From assembly GCA_019414645.1 (NCBI GenBank), contig DXLP01000001.1:1-64000 (forward strand): 64,000 nt of DNA. Reading direction: 5' to 3'. The translations under genes and the position numbers were made by a program. Origin of the DNA: Collinsella sp. Its GTDB lineage: Bacteria; Actinomycetota; Coriobacteriia; Coriobacteriales; Coriobacteriaceae. Below, piece after piece: positions 9,501 through 16,766 of this stretch. The notes below the pieces were generated by a model. That model worked only from the letters and a program-made list of their open reading frames with translations, searched no databases and had not been told where the DNA came from. The stretch's first letter is position 1; each line of letters opens with the position of its first letter.

Positions 9501-11239
9501 CGGTCGAACTCCTCCTCGCTCAGCAGCGGGCACTCCAGACGCACCAGCTGGCAGGCCGTGCGGGAGTCCTCGAGCAGGTTGCCGTGGTTGCCCAGGTAGA
9601 GCGTGGTCGAGGTGACCATATGCTCGCGCAGGGCGTCGATCGGCGGGTTCGTGACCTGAGCGAACAGCTGATAGAAGTAGTCGAAGAACGAGCGCGTCTT
9701 CTTGGACAGGCAGGCCAGCGGCGCATCGATACCCATCGAGGCGAGCGGCGCCTTGCCCTGCTGGGCCATGGGACGCACGACTTCGTCAACATCATCCCAG
9801 TGATACCCGAGCTTGGCCATGCGCACGGCGGCGGGCACCTCGGCATCCTCGGCGGGCGCGGGCGCGGCGGGCTTGTCGAGTGCGTCGACGGTCAGCGTCT
9901 CCTCGGCGATCCAGTCGCGATAGGGCTTTTCCTTGGCGTAACGGGCGCGCAGCTCGTCGTTGTAGATGACGCGGCCGCGGGCAAAATCGACCTCGAGCAT
10001 CTGGCCCGGTCCCAGGCAGCCGCTCGTCAGGATGTTCTCGGGGCTCACCTCGATGGTGCCCACCTCGCTTGCCAGCATAAAGCGACCGTCGCGCGTCACA
10101 TAGTAGCGGGCGGGACGCAAGCCGTTACGGTCGAGGGCGGCACCCAGCGTGCGACCGTCGGTAAAGGCGATAGCGGCAGGACCGTCCCACGGCTCCATGA
10201 GCATGGACTGGTAGGCGTCGTAGGCGCGGCGCTCCTCGCTCAGGCTGTCGTTGTGGTCCCACGGCTCGGGCAGCAGCATGGATGCGGCGCGCGTGAGCGG
10301 ACGGCCGTTCATGACCAAAAACTCGAGCACGTTGTCCAGAATCGCGGAGTCGGAGCCCTCGCGGTTGATGATGGGCATCACGCGCTCAAGATCGTGCTGC
10401 AGCACGGGGCTGTACAGGTTGGGCTCGCGGGCGCGAATCCAGTTGACGTTGCCCTTGAGGGTGTTGATCTCGCCGTTGTGGATGATAAAGCGGTTGGGAT
10501 GTGCACGCTCCCAGCTGGGCGTGGTATTGGTGGAGTAGCGCGAGTGGACGAGCGCCACGGCCGTCTTGACGGCGGCGTCGTTGAGGTCGATGAAGAAGCG
10601 GCGCATCTGCGTGGCGACCAGCATGCCCTTGTACACGACAGTGCGCGAGCTCATGGAGCACACGTAGAAGATCTTGTCGCGCAGGGCGAACTCGGCATCG
10701 GCCTTCTTCTCGATGGTGCGGCGGCACACATACAGACGGCGCTCGAAGGCATCGCCGGCGGGCGTGTCGTCCGGTCGGCCCAGGAAGGCCTGAAGGATAG
10801 TGGGCATGCAGGCGCGGGCTGTCTCGCCCAGGTCGTGCGGGTCGACCGGCACCTCGCGCCAAAAGAGCAGCGGCACGCCAGCCTCGGCGCAGCCCTCCTC
10901 AAACACGCGGCGGGCATCCTCTACGCCCTTCTCGTCCTGCGGGAAGAACAGCATGGCCACGCCATAGTCGCCCTCTGCCGGCAGAATCTGGCCACACTTT
11001 TGAGCCTCTTTACGGAAAAAGTGATGCGGAACCTGGAACAGGATGCCAGCGCCGTCGCCAGTGTTCTTCTCGAGTCCTGTGCCGCCGCGGTGCTCCAAGT
11101 TGACCAGAATGGACAGCGCATCGTCCAGAATCTGGTGATGGCGCTCACCGTTGATATCGGCAAGCGCGCCGATGCCACATGCATCGTGATCGAATTCGGG
11201 GCGATAAAGGCCCTGCTGCTGAGCGGAATCTGCCTGCAT
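6554..11239 (-). CDS. gltB: glutamate synthase large (alpha) subunit
   Basis: A 1561-residue enzyme that releases ammonia from glutamine and channels it to 2-oxoglutarate. The glutaminase domain begins with the nucleophile Cys21 (HDACGIG). The central and FMN-binding synthase domains follow, including GAKPGEGGHLPGKKV and the GHNGGSGAAARDSIWHAG loop. The 3Fe-4S cluster cysteines lie in GCLMQRDCQQDTCPAG, and the GXGXG beta-helix domain fills the C-terminal part (GLSGGEVSVRP, GCGNHGCEYMTGG). The ATG has GGGGAGGA eight bases upstream. The gene heads the gltBD operon. The promoter region (11240-11423) includes TTTCGAAACAAT, also present near argR. Confidence 0.97.
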   Translation of the reverse strand: MQADSAQQQGLYRPEFDHDACGIGALADINGERHHQILDDALSILVNLEHRGGTGLEKNTGDGAGILFQVPHHFFRKEAQKCGQILPAEGDYGVAMLFFPQDEKGVEDARRVFEEGCAEAGVPLLFWREVPVDPHDLGETARACMPTILQAFLGRPDDTPAGDAFERRLYVCRRTIEKKADAEFALRDKIFYVCSMSSRTVVYKGMLVATQMRRFFIDLNDAAVKTAVALVHSRYSTNTTPSWERAHPNRFIIHNGEINTLKGNVNWIRAREPNLYSPVLQHDLERVMPIINREGSDSAILDNVLEFLVMNGRPLTRAASMLLPEPWDHNDSLSEERRAYDAYQSMLMEPWDGPAAIAFTDGRTLGAALDRNGLRPARYYVTRDGRFMLASEVGTIEVSPENILTSGCLGPGQMLEVDFARGRVIYNDELRARYAKEKPYRDWIAEETLTVDALDKPAAPAPAEDAEVPAAVRMAKLGYHWDDVDEVVRPMAQQGKAPLASMGIDAPLACLSKKTRSFFDYFYQLFAQVTNPPIDALREHMVTSTTLYLGNHGNLLEDSRTACQLVRLECPLLSEEEFDRICAIDRVGFKTRRFRAVYRRDAGEGALQAALKQLAEDVEAAVRDGVNIVVLSDRAAAGEVPVPSLLAVGCVHNHLIRAGVRTFADIVVECGDAVSPHDFAALVGYSASGIYPYNAHACIRDLAAHGDLDVTAEQGIANYNKAATAGIVSIMSKMGISTVQSYHSAQIFEAVGFTPEFVNAYFAGTVSRVGGMGVEDVEREQNERYDAALAILKSPAPDQLPTLGLTKWRPLGGEDHLIDPQTVYLLQTACREDSYDTFKEYSARLHRTGRAVRLRDLLDFNANGRTPVSLDEVEPALNIVRRFNTGAMSYGSISKEAHECMAIAMNRLHGRSNSGEGGEDPRRETPLANGDSKNSAIKQVASARFGVTSRYLCSAFEIQIKMAQGAKPGEGGHLPGKKVYPWIAEVRQSTPGIGLISPPPHHDIYSIEDLAELIFDLKNANPGARVSVKLVSEAGVGTIATGVAKGAADKILISGHNGGSGAAARDSIWHAGLPLELGLAEAQQTLLQNGLRSRVVLEADGKLMDGTDVAVACLLGAEEFGFATMPLISMGCLMQRDCQQDTCPAGIATQNCRLRHGFRGKPEHVEHFMLFVAEQLREIMASLGFRTVDEMVGHPECLRQIEVPGNRKANLLDLSPVLASATCEFGAHIPGADGRHFLPQMAADSELDKTLDSTLFVPYTADARAHLRPIRFRADIANVNRCVGTILGNAVTKAHPEGLPAGSITVDCDGSAGQSFGAFLPRGITLNVCGDANDYFGKGLSGGEVSVRPNPHATYKFDENIIVGNVAFFGATSGRGFINGLAGQRFAVRNSGATVVVEGCGNHGCEYMTGGLALILGEVGQNFAAGMTGGAAYVFDQYGTLDARVNHESVELKAPTADELAQIRALIQEHVDATQSPRGIKLLYSFETMSKHFVKVIPTEYERVLAIVAAAEPVGKTHAQAEELAFDIVTGRASAADVARFDVTGAASVAASSVASNKKEA

Positions 11240-11423
11240 CGCGATCCTCCCCTAGATATTTAGACAGTCAGTTGACTAGGCATACTAAGAGCATAGCCAG
11301 CCCGTTGTGTTTCCCGCCCGTTTCGAAACAATCGCGTAACGCGCGCCCTATGAGTGGACACCGCCGACCTCAAGGGCGACAACAAGGGCCCCAGGTTCGG
11401 CCTGTGAGCTCGCCGCTTCAAAC

Positions 11424-11640
11424 ATCTCAATCTGTAACAGGAAGACCCAATTTCGACGACCTACTGTTACAGATTGAGATGTTTTTGAGAGACGGCTCCG
11501 AATGTCTCAATCTGTAACACGAAGGGCCGGTTTTGGCGGTCAGCTGTTACAGATCGAGATTTTCCATAGAACCATTTCTTCCTGTCTTGATCTGTAACAG
11601 CTAGGCCCAATTTCCATCCCTAGTTGTTACAGATCAAGAC
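11424..11640. repeat. palindrome array III: three 57-nt units
   Basis: Three 57-nt units at 11424-11480, 11504-11560 and 11584-11640 with 23-nt spacers. The stems of the first and third units are perfectly complementary over all 16 bases but with different sequences (CAAT paired with ATTG in one, TGAT with ATCA in the other), showing compensatory change. In the third unit the stem extends with CTAGG and CCTAG. The array lies between gltB and the Nramp gene, upstream of both. Confidence 0.95.
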
Positions 11641-11760
11641 ATTTCGGCAGCCCCCTTCCTCATCCTATTCAAATACAGCTATTTTGTTAGTCTTGGTTAA
11701 CTTCGAGCCTAAAACGGGTATCCTTTGCGGCGTCAAGCAAACGGCACGCAGGAGCGCACC

Positions 11761-13017
11761 ATGATTAACCATCTCAAACATCATTTTGGTTCCCGGCGCA
11801 CCGGTGGCCACGGCGGACTCGACATCGCACGGCATATCGGCCCCGGGCTGCTCGTCACCGTCGGCTTTATCGACCCGGGCAATTGGGCCTCCAATATGGC
11901 CGCGGGCTCGCAGTTTGGCTACGCGCTGCTGTGGATCGTCACGCTGTCGACGATTATGCTCATCGTGTTGCAGCACAACGCGGCACACCTGGGCATCGCC
12001 ACGGGCATGTGTCTTGCCGAGGCCACGACACGTTATCTCCCCCGCTTCGTTGGGCGCACGGTGCTCGCCAGTGCCTATCTCGCGACCATCGCCACCGCCA
12101 TGGCCGAAGTCCTGGGCGGTGCGATCGCGCTTCAAATGCTCTTTGGCCTGCCCGTACGCGCCGGCTGCATCATCGTCGCGGCAGTATCGATTGCCATGCT
12201 CATGACAAGCTCCTACAAACGCGCCGAGCGATGGATCATCGCCTTCGTGGGCGTGGTGGGGCTCTCGTTTTTAGCCGAGCTTGCACTAGTCAAGGTCGAC
12301 TGGCCGCAAGCCGCCACAAGCTGGATCACACCCAGTATGCCCACCGGCTCGGCCGCGATTATCGTAAGCGTCCTAGGCGCGGTCGTTATGCCCCACAACC
12401 TCTTCCTGCACTCCGAAGTCATCCAATCCATGCACTTCGAAGGCCAAGGCGAGCGAGTTATCGAAGAACGTCTGCGCTACGAGCTCTTCGACACGCTCTT
12501 TTCGATGGGCGTGGGCTGGGCAATCAACTCGGCCATGGTCATCCTGGCCGCAACGACCTTCTTTGCGCACGGCATTGTCGTAGACGACCTCGCGGTCGCA
12601 GCGGCCACGCTCTCCCCCATTCTGGGCCCGGCAAGCTCAATCATCTTTGCGGTGGCACTGCTGTTTGCGGGCATATCGAGTAGCGTGACGGCGGGCATGG
12701 CGGCGGGCACCATCACCGCGGGCATGTTCGACGAGGAATACGACATCCACGACCGACATTCCTCGATCGGGGTGGCGGCCTGTTTCGTCGGCGCAGTGGC
12801 GGCGTGCCTGGTCGTCCCGAATCCTTTTGAGGGTCTCATTTGGAGTCAGGCGTTGCTGTCGCTTCAGCTGCCGATTACGGTCTTTGTGCTCATACGACTC
12901 ACCAGTTCGCCCCGCGTCATGGGCAAATACGCCAACTCGCGCCCGCTCAACGCGTTGCTCGTGGGGATCGGTGCCATCGTGACGATTCTCGATGTCGTGT
13001 TGTTGACAGGGATGTAA
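11761..13017 (+). CDS. Nramp-family divalent metal transporter (MntH-like)
   Basis: A 418-residue multi-pass membrane protein of the Nramp/SLC11 family, which imports Mn2+ or Fe2+ with protons. The TM1 metal-site motif DPGNW (near residue 38) and the TM6 motif VVMPHN (near residue 212, with the metal-selective methionine) are both present, so it should transport transition metals, not Mg2+. Ten to eleven hydrophobic segments are visible. The ATG at 11761 is chosen for AGGAG nine bases upstream; the frame is open earlier but without a binding site. The gene is monocistronic and has palindrome arrays on both sides. No metal-responsive operator is evident. Confidence 0.9.
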   Translation: MINHLKHHFGSRRTGGHGGLDIARHIGPGLLVTVGFIDPGNWASNMAAGSQFGYALLWIVTLSTIMLIVLQHNAAHLGIATGMCLAEATTRYLPRFVGRTVLASAYLATIATAMAEVLGGAIALQMLFGLPVRAGCIIVAAVSIAMLMTSSYKRAERWIIAFVGVVGLSFLAELALVKVDWPQAATSWITPSMPTGSAAIIVSVLGAVVMPHNLFLHSEVIQSMHFEGQGERVIEERLRYELFDTLFSMGVGWAINSAMVILAATTFFAHGIVVDDLAVAAATLSPILGPASSIIFAVALLFAGISSSVTAGMAAGTITAGMFDEEYDIHDRHSSIGVAACFVGAVAACLVVPNPFEGLIWSQALLSLQLPITVFVLIRLTSSPRVMGKYANSRPLNALLVGIGAIVTILDVVLLTGM

Positions 13018-13044
13018 TGGGGCGGGGCACCTACCCAGGCAAAC

Positions 13045-13340
13045 GTCTCGATCTGTAACAGATAGACACGCTTTTGATGTCTAGATGTTACAGATCGAGA
13101 TCATTCCGAGGGACAGCTCCGTTTGTCTCAATCTGTAACACGTAGACCCCGTTTTGACTGCTAGATGTTACAGATTGAGATCTTCTGCCGGACGGTTTTG
13201 GTTTGTCTCGATATGTAACAAGTGGGCCCAATTTCCACTTCTAGATGTTACAGATCGAGACATTTCTTCAGCTCCAACCTTTTGTCTCAATCTGTAACAG
13301 GAAGACCCGTTTTGAGCCGTTAGATGTTACAGATTAAGAC
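13045..13340. repeat. palindrome array IV: four 57-nt units
   Basis: Units at 13045-13101, 13125-13181, 13205-13261 and 13284-13340, each 57 nt; spacers 23, 23 and 22 nt. The third unit carries ATATGTAACA in its left arm, one change from consensus. The first spacer resembles the first spacer of array III (both contain a gag-gac-gctccg pattern). The array starts 27 bases after the Nramp stop codon and could serve as its 3' processing or termination region. Confidence 0.95.
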
Positions 13341-13410
13341 CAAAGGTCGGCCGGACTCACGACAGGCAGGATCGGCTAACAGCAGCCGTGATCCCTTGGG
13401 GACGGAGGAA

Positions 13411-13445
13411 AAGGGCCCCGGCCGGGATATCCGACCGGGGCCCTT
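13411..13445 (-). terminator. terminator after rubredoxin gene
   Basis: An 11-bp perfect stem, AAGGGCCCCGG (13411-13421) with CCGGGGCCCTT (13435-13445). On the minus strand it is followed by TTTTCCTCCG. It lies about 40 bases past the rubredoxin stop codon. The neighbouring GATCCCTTGGGGACGGAGG (13390-13408) belongs to another short repeat family. Confidence 0.8.
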
Positions 13446-13485
13446 GGACAGAGCTATGTGTTGCTGCAAGTCGTGTGCCTGCGAG

Positions 13486-13629
13486 TTACTCCTCGACGAG
13501 CTCAAACTGATCGGGACCGACGCCGCAGACCGGGCACACGTAATCCTCGGGCAGCTCGGGCGTGTCGACCTCAACCTCATAACCGCAAACGATGCACACG
13601 AACTTATACGTCTTCTTCTCCTCAGCCAT
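13486..13629 (-). CDS. rubredoxin
   Basis: A 47-residue electron carrier that holds a single iron in four cysteines. Both knuckles are visible: CIVCGY near residue 12 and CPVCGV near residue 32, with the typical ELPEDYVCP stretch before the second. The total length is slightly below the usual 52-54 residues but complete. The ATG has GAGAGGAG upstream. The gene is separate from, and downstream of, the flavin reductase gene on the same strand, a common pairing in oxygen or peroxide detoxification; a shared role is inferred only. A strong terminator follows. Confidence 0.93.
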   Translation of the reverse strand: MAEEKKTYKFVCIVCGYEVEVDTPELPEDYVCPVCGVGPDQFELVEE

Positions 13630-13717
13630 GATGTTCTCCTCTCGAACGTGACTGCTGGTGTACTTGCTTATTAGTATATATTCTCAATAATATAATGCAA
13701 GTATTTTTGAAACATTT

Positions 13718-14221
13718 CTAGCCTTGATACGAGGACGCCTTCGGAGGCGTCTTGCCCTTCAGGACCTTATGGTAGTAATCGTAGGTGAGCGGCGTCTCGT
13801 CGCTCAGGCGCTCGGCATCCTCGACCTCGCCGATAAACAGTAGATGCGTGCCCACGTCAACAGTGTCAATCAAACGGCAGCTAAACAAGGCCGCCGCATG
13901 CTCGGGAACATAGGGCATGCCCAGCGCGGTCTCGCGCGTCTCGTACTTGGCAAATTTGTCATAGTCGCTGCTAGTACGGAATCCAAAGTTGCCAATGTAG
14001 AGCATATCGGCCGTCTGATCGATCACGGTCAGCGCAAAGGCCTTGGCAGACGAGATAACACCAGACGTGACATTTTCCTTATTCACGGCAACCGAGATGC
14101 GCGGCGGCATGGACGTCACCTGCACCGTCGTGTTGATGACGCAGCCGGCACGCAGCCCGTCGGCCGCAGCACTCACCACATACAGGCCACTCGGCATCGT
14201 AAAGAACGCAGTTTTGTCCAT
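13718..14221 (-). CDS. flavin reductase-like FMN-binding protein
   Basis: A 167-residue flavoprotein of the flavin reductase/flavoredoxin family. Visible family signatures are the N-terminal MPSGLYVVSA, a central GCVINTTVQVTSMPPRISVAVNK-type flavin-binding strand pair and a late FIGEVEDAE. Such proteins bind FMN and either reduce free flavin or pass electrons to rubredoxin. The start at 14221 (MDKTAFF) is chosen because it matches the family N-terminus and has AGGGGAG upstream; the frame is open for 49 further codons that look non-coding. The rubredoxin gene lies 88 bases downstream and could be its partner. Confidence 0.85.
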   Translation of the reverse strand: MDKTAFFTMPSGLYVVSAAADGLRAGCVINTTVQVTSMPPRISVAVNKENVTSGVISSAKAFALTVIDQTADMLYIGNFGFRTSSDYDKFAKYETRETALGMPYVPEHAAALFSCRLIDTVDVGTHLLFIGEVEDAERLSDETPLTYDYYHKVLKGKTPPKASSYQG

Positions 14222-14272
14222 AACGACCACTCCCCTAACCCGGGATTGAACCTCATGGATGTATGTACCCAC

Positions 14273-14306
14273 AAAAAAGGCGACGCCCATAACGGACGCC
14301 GCCTTT
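14273..14306 (-). terminator. terminator of the TPR-smpB operon
   Basis: A stem of about 13 bp between 14276-14288 and 14294-14306 with one bulge, followed on the minus strand by TTTTTTG. It lies about 70 bases after the smpB stop and before the flavin reductase start. Confidence 0.75.
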
Positions 14307-14377
14307 GAGACACATGTGTCAAAACAGTTAGGGAGGCGGGACAATCGCAGTAGGCCACCTCCCCGCAAGTCATGTGC

Positions 14378-14848
14378 CTAGCGGTTGCGCTCCTTAAGCG
14401 CACGATCGATCTCGCGCTGGACGTCGCGTTTTGCCATGTCTTCGCGCTTGTCGTAGAGCTTTTTGCCGCGGCCCAGGCCCAGCAGCAGCTTTACGCGGCC
14501 GTCGGTATTAAAGTAGAGCTCCAACGGCACCAGCGCATAGCCGCGGTTGCGCAGTTTGCCGTCAAGAAAATCGATCTCCTTGCGATGCAGCAGCAGGCGG
14601 CGCCGGCGATCGGGATCACGGTTCCACACGCCACCATGGCTGTAAGGGTGAATATGCAACCCCACCAGCCAGCACTCGCCGCCGCGAATCAGCGCAAAAG
14701 TGTCAGTGATCTGACAGGCGCGCTCGCGAATCGACTTGACCTCGGTACCGCTCAGTTCAATGCCACATTCGAACGTCTCGTCGATAAAGTACTCGTGATG
14801 CGCCGAGCGATTCTTGGAAATGAGCTTGCGTTCGCGCCTACTGGGCAT
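14378..14848 (-). CDS. smpB: SsrA-binding protein
   Basis: A 156-residue RNA-binding protein that delivers tmRNA to stalled ribosomes. The sequence shows the SmpB beta-barrel: NRSAHHEYFIDETFECGI, ELSGTEVKSIRERACQI, WLVGLHIHPYSHGG and the basic tail KKLYDKREDMAKRDVQRE that enters the decoding centre. The ATG at 14848 (MPSRRERK) has AAGGAGG eight bases upstream. It overlaps the end of the upstream TPR gene by 11 bases, so the two are translationally coupled. Unlike in many bacteria, smpB is not next to rnr, which lies about 4 kb away. Confidence 0.96.
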   Translation of the reverse strand: MPSRRERKLISKNRSAHHEYFIDETFECGIELSGTEVKSIRERACQITDTFALIRGGECWLVGLHIHPYSHGGVWNRDPDRRRRLLLHRKEIDFLDGKLRNRGYALVPLELYFNTDGRVKLLLGLGRGKKLYDKREDMAKRDVQREIDRALKERNR

Positions 14849-15755
14849 CGCCGGCCTCCTTGACGCCGTCGGCTCCCTTGTCGTCGCCTGCGCGCTTTGC
14901 ATTACGCTCGGCGTTGAGCTCGGCATCGCTCTCGCGCACCAGCTTAATGATCGCCGCGCATGCCTCCTCGCCCACCAGATCGCGGGCACGGACCGTCAGG
15001 CGCGTAGCCTCCTGCTTATCACCGTCGCTCGCAGCGTCGGTCGCACACATAATCAGGCAAATGGCAATCTCGGCCGAAGGCGAGGTCGGTACGCCCTGCA
15101 ACGCCAGCTCGCCCATCACGTGCTCGTCGCTCTCCTCGGCGGCATCGGGATAGGCAGTATGAATCTTGTTGAGCAGGCGTGTCGTATGCGTATCGCCAGG
15201 GGCCAAGCGCAGCGCCAGGCGCGCGCAACCCACGGCCGCCGAGACGTTCTCGGTCTCGGGCTCAAGGAAATACTGGCCCAAGTTGGCGTAGGCGCGGGCG
15301 GCGCACTTGCCGTCGCTCGCACGCTCTAGCACCGAAAACGAAAGCGAAGCCCACTCCTGCTTGTCCTCGAGGGCGCGGAATAGCTCGGCAAGATCCAGGC
15401 GGTAGTTGCAGTTCATGGGGTCCCAGCGCACGGCTTGCATCAAGGCGTTGCGAGCACTCACATAATCCTGCTGGCGAATGTAGGCAAACGCCATGTCGGA
15501 ATACAGACGATCAAAGGGCACCTCGACCTGCACCAGCTCGCGCGGATCTTTTTCCACACGACGGTAGGCCAGACGCTCAAACTTGCTATCGAAGCTAAAG
15601 TACTGGCGCTTCTCCTCCGTCTTGCACTCGGCATCGATATACTCCTCGGCGAGCTCAACCAGACGCTCCAACAGCGGCGTCGCCGTGGCCAAGTCTCCCT
15701 GCGCCAGGTAATTCTCTGCATACGTAATGTCTTGCAAGCTGATGGGCAGGTCCAT
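14838..15755 (-). CDS. tetratricopeptide-repeat protein
   Basis: A 305-residue soluble protein with helical TPR-like repeats (for example AFAYIRQQDYVSARNALMQ and YRLDLAELFRALEDKQEW near the middle, ARAYANLGQYF later), probably a protein-interaction scaffold. The last 25 residues are charged and low complexity. The ATG at 15755 is preferred to a GTG two codons earlier: GAGGAG is five bases before the ATG but touches the GTG. It is co-transcribed with smpB, which overlaps its 3' end. Partner and role are unknown; a link to ribosome rescue is only suggested by the coupling. Confidence 0.8.
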   Translation of the reverse strand: MDLPISLQDITYAENYLAQGDLATATPLLERLVELAEEYIDAECKTEEKRQYFSFDSKFERLAYRRVEKDPRELVQVEVPFDRLYSDMAFAYIRQQDYVSARNALMQAVRWDPMNCNYRLDLAELFRALEDKQEWASLSFSVLERASDGKCAARAYANLGQYFLEPETENVSAAVGCARLALRLAPGDTHTTRLLNKIHTAYPDAAEESDEHVMGELALQGVPTSPSAEIAICLIMCATDAASDGDKQEATRLTVRARDLVGEEACAAIIKLVRESDAELNAERNAKRAGDDKGADGVKEAGDAQ

Positions 15756-15810
15756 GGCCACTCCTCAAACCGGACGAAACGCGACAAATGCCGCGTGTGT
15801 GGTGAATACA

Positions 15811-15841
15811 CAAAACCCGGGTCTCTTGCGAGGCCCGGGCG
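15811..15841 (-). terminator. terminator of the tRNA-Gln/tRNA-Glu operon
   Basis: On the minus strand a CCCGGG...CCCGGG stem with an internal CTC/GAG pairing and a GCAA loop (15816-15839) is followed by TTTTGTG. It lies 10 bases after the tRNA-Glu gene. Confidence 0.8.
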
Positions 15842-15850
15842 TTCATTTTG

Positions 15851-15927
15851 TGGTAGCCCGTACCAGATTCGAACTGGTGATCTCCGCCTTGAGAGGGCGG
15901 CGTCCTAAACCGCTAGACGAACGGGCC
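15851..15927 (-). tRNA. tRNA-Glu (CTC)
   Basis: A cloverleaf with acceptor GGCCCGT/ACGGGCT, D-arm with AGCGGTTTAGGAC, anticodon stem CCGCC/GGCGG around the loop CTCTCAA (anticodon CTC, reading GAG) and T-arm with GTTCGAATC. The 3' CCA is encoded (15851-15853). It lies 17 bases downstream of tRNA-Gln. Confidence 0.95.
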
Positions 15928-15944
15928 ATATGTAGCAAATGCAA

Positions 15945-16018
15945 TGGCTGGGATGGAGGGAGTCGAACCCCCATTGACGGAACCAGAATCCGCTGTCCTG
16001 CCATTAGACGACATCCCA
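15945..16018 (-). tRNA. tRNA-Gln (CTG)
   Basis: A cloverleaf starting TGGGATGT, anticodon stem GCGGA/TCCGT around TTCTGGT (anticodon CTG, reading CAG) and T-arm GGGGGTTCGACTCCC. The 3' CCA is encoded (15945-15947). It is first in a two-tRNA operon with tRNA-Glu. Confidence 0.95.
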
Positions 16019-16283
16019 ATGACTGCATCGCTGCGCTCGGCTGTGCCTTTGCGCAAGAAAGAAATATACGGGAAGTTCTACGGCGGCGCAAGCCCCATTT
16101 TTAACTTTTTTGAAAATCGGCCAATTTGCCCCGACCCATGAAGGACCTGTGAAGCCAAACCGCATGCAAGGGGTCAAAATACCGCAAGCGCACCATAGCC
16201 ACCGTTGGCAGATTGTTGCATCCTGGTCGCCGTCAATAGTGACACAATCAGGACACCAATTATCGCGCGGATATCGAGGCGAC

Positions 16284-16694
16284 ATGGATGATGAGCTTGA
16301 TTACCTATGGGAGACCCTCGGCCTCGAGATAACTGCTATCCCTTGGCCAGATCGGCACAAAATTCATCCCACGCTACGACCCGCCATCACAGTCATGCAG
16401 GCAACGTATCGCGGCGCCTCATTTTTGATGATGCGAATGGCATGGCACGCGGCGCTACCCGACCTCAAGCGAGTTCAGGCAAGCCTCGTGGAGCTATCCG
16501 GTATTCCCGTCGTGATTTCGGAGACCCATTTGGAGCAACGCCAACGCGACCGTTTGCAAGCACAGCGAATCCCGTTCATCTGCCCCGGCATTCAGGCATA
16601 TCTACCCTTTATGGACGAAGAGTACTGGAGCGGCAAGCCCAACAAACAGGTAAAGATCTACGACCCGCATAAGTGGGCACAGTTCGAGGACTGA
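16284..16694 (+). CDS. hypothetical protein, possibly truncated MarR-type regulator
   Basis: A 136-residue protein. The segment QRQRDRLQAQRIPFICPG followed by YLPFMDEEYW resembles a motif (IPFIVPGKQLYLPF) that I recall from a family of winged-helix proteins annotated as MarR-like in Firmicutes, where it precedes a DNA-binding domain. Here the protein ends soon after, so the winged-helix part is absent. The start at 16284 has GAGG seven bases upstream; the frame is open earlier across low-quality sequence. It stands alone after the tRNA genes, convergent with the ArsC-like gene. The family match is from memory and uncertain. Confidence 0.5.
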   Translation: MDDELDYLWETLGLEITAIPWPDRHKIHPTLRPAITVMQATYRGASFLMMRMAWHAALPDLKRVQASLVELSGIPVVISETHLEQRQRDRLQAQRIPFICPGIQAYLPFMDEEYWSGKPNKQVKIYDPHKWAQFED

Positions 16695-16711
16695 CCGGAG
16701 CGAACCTGCCG

Positions 16712-16761
16712 GCGGAAAGCGCATCCCAGAATTTGCGCTCAGAACGAGACACGCTTTCCGC
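16712..16761. terminator. hairpin between convergent genes
   Basis: GCGGAAAGCG (16712-16721) pairs perfectly with CGCTTTCCGC (16752-16761) around a 30-nt loop. It lies in the 72-base gap between two convergent genes. No clear T-run is present, so the termination role is tentative. Confidence 0.45.
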
Positions 16762-16766
16762 AGTTG

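Noticed and set aside
2247..13340. The 57-nt arrays as a CRISPR locus
   Set aside because: Repeats alternate in orientation, arms are only 16 nt, spacers and centres are partly conserved between units, and no cas genes are in the window.
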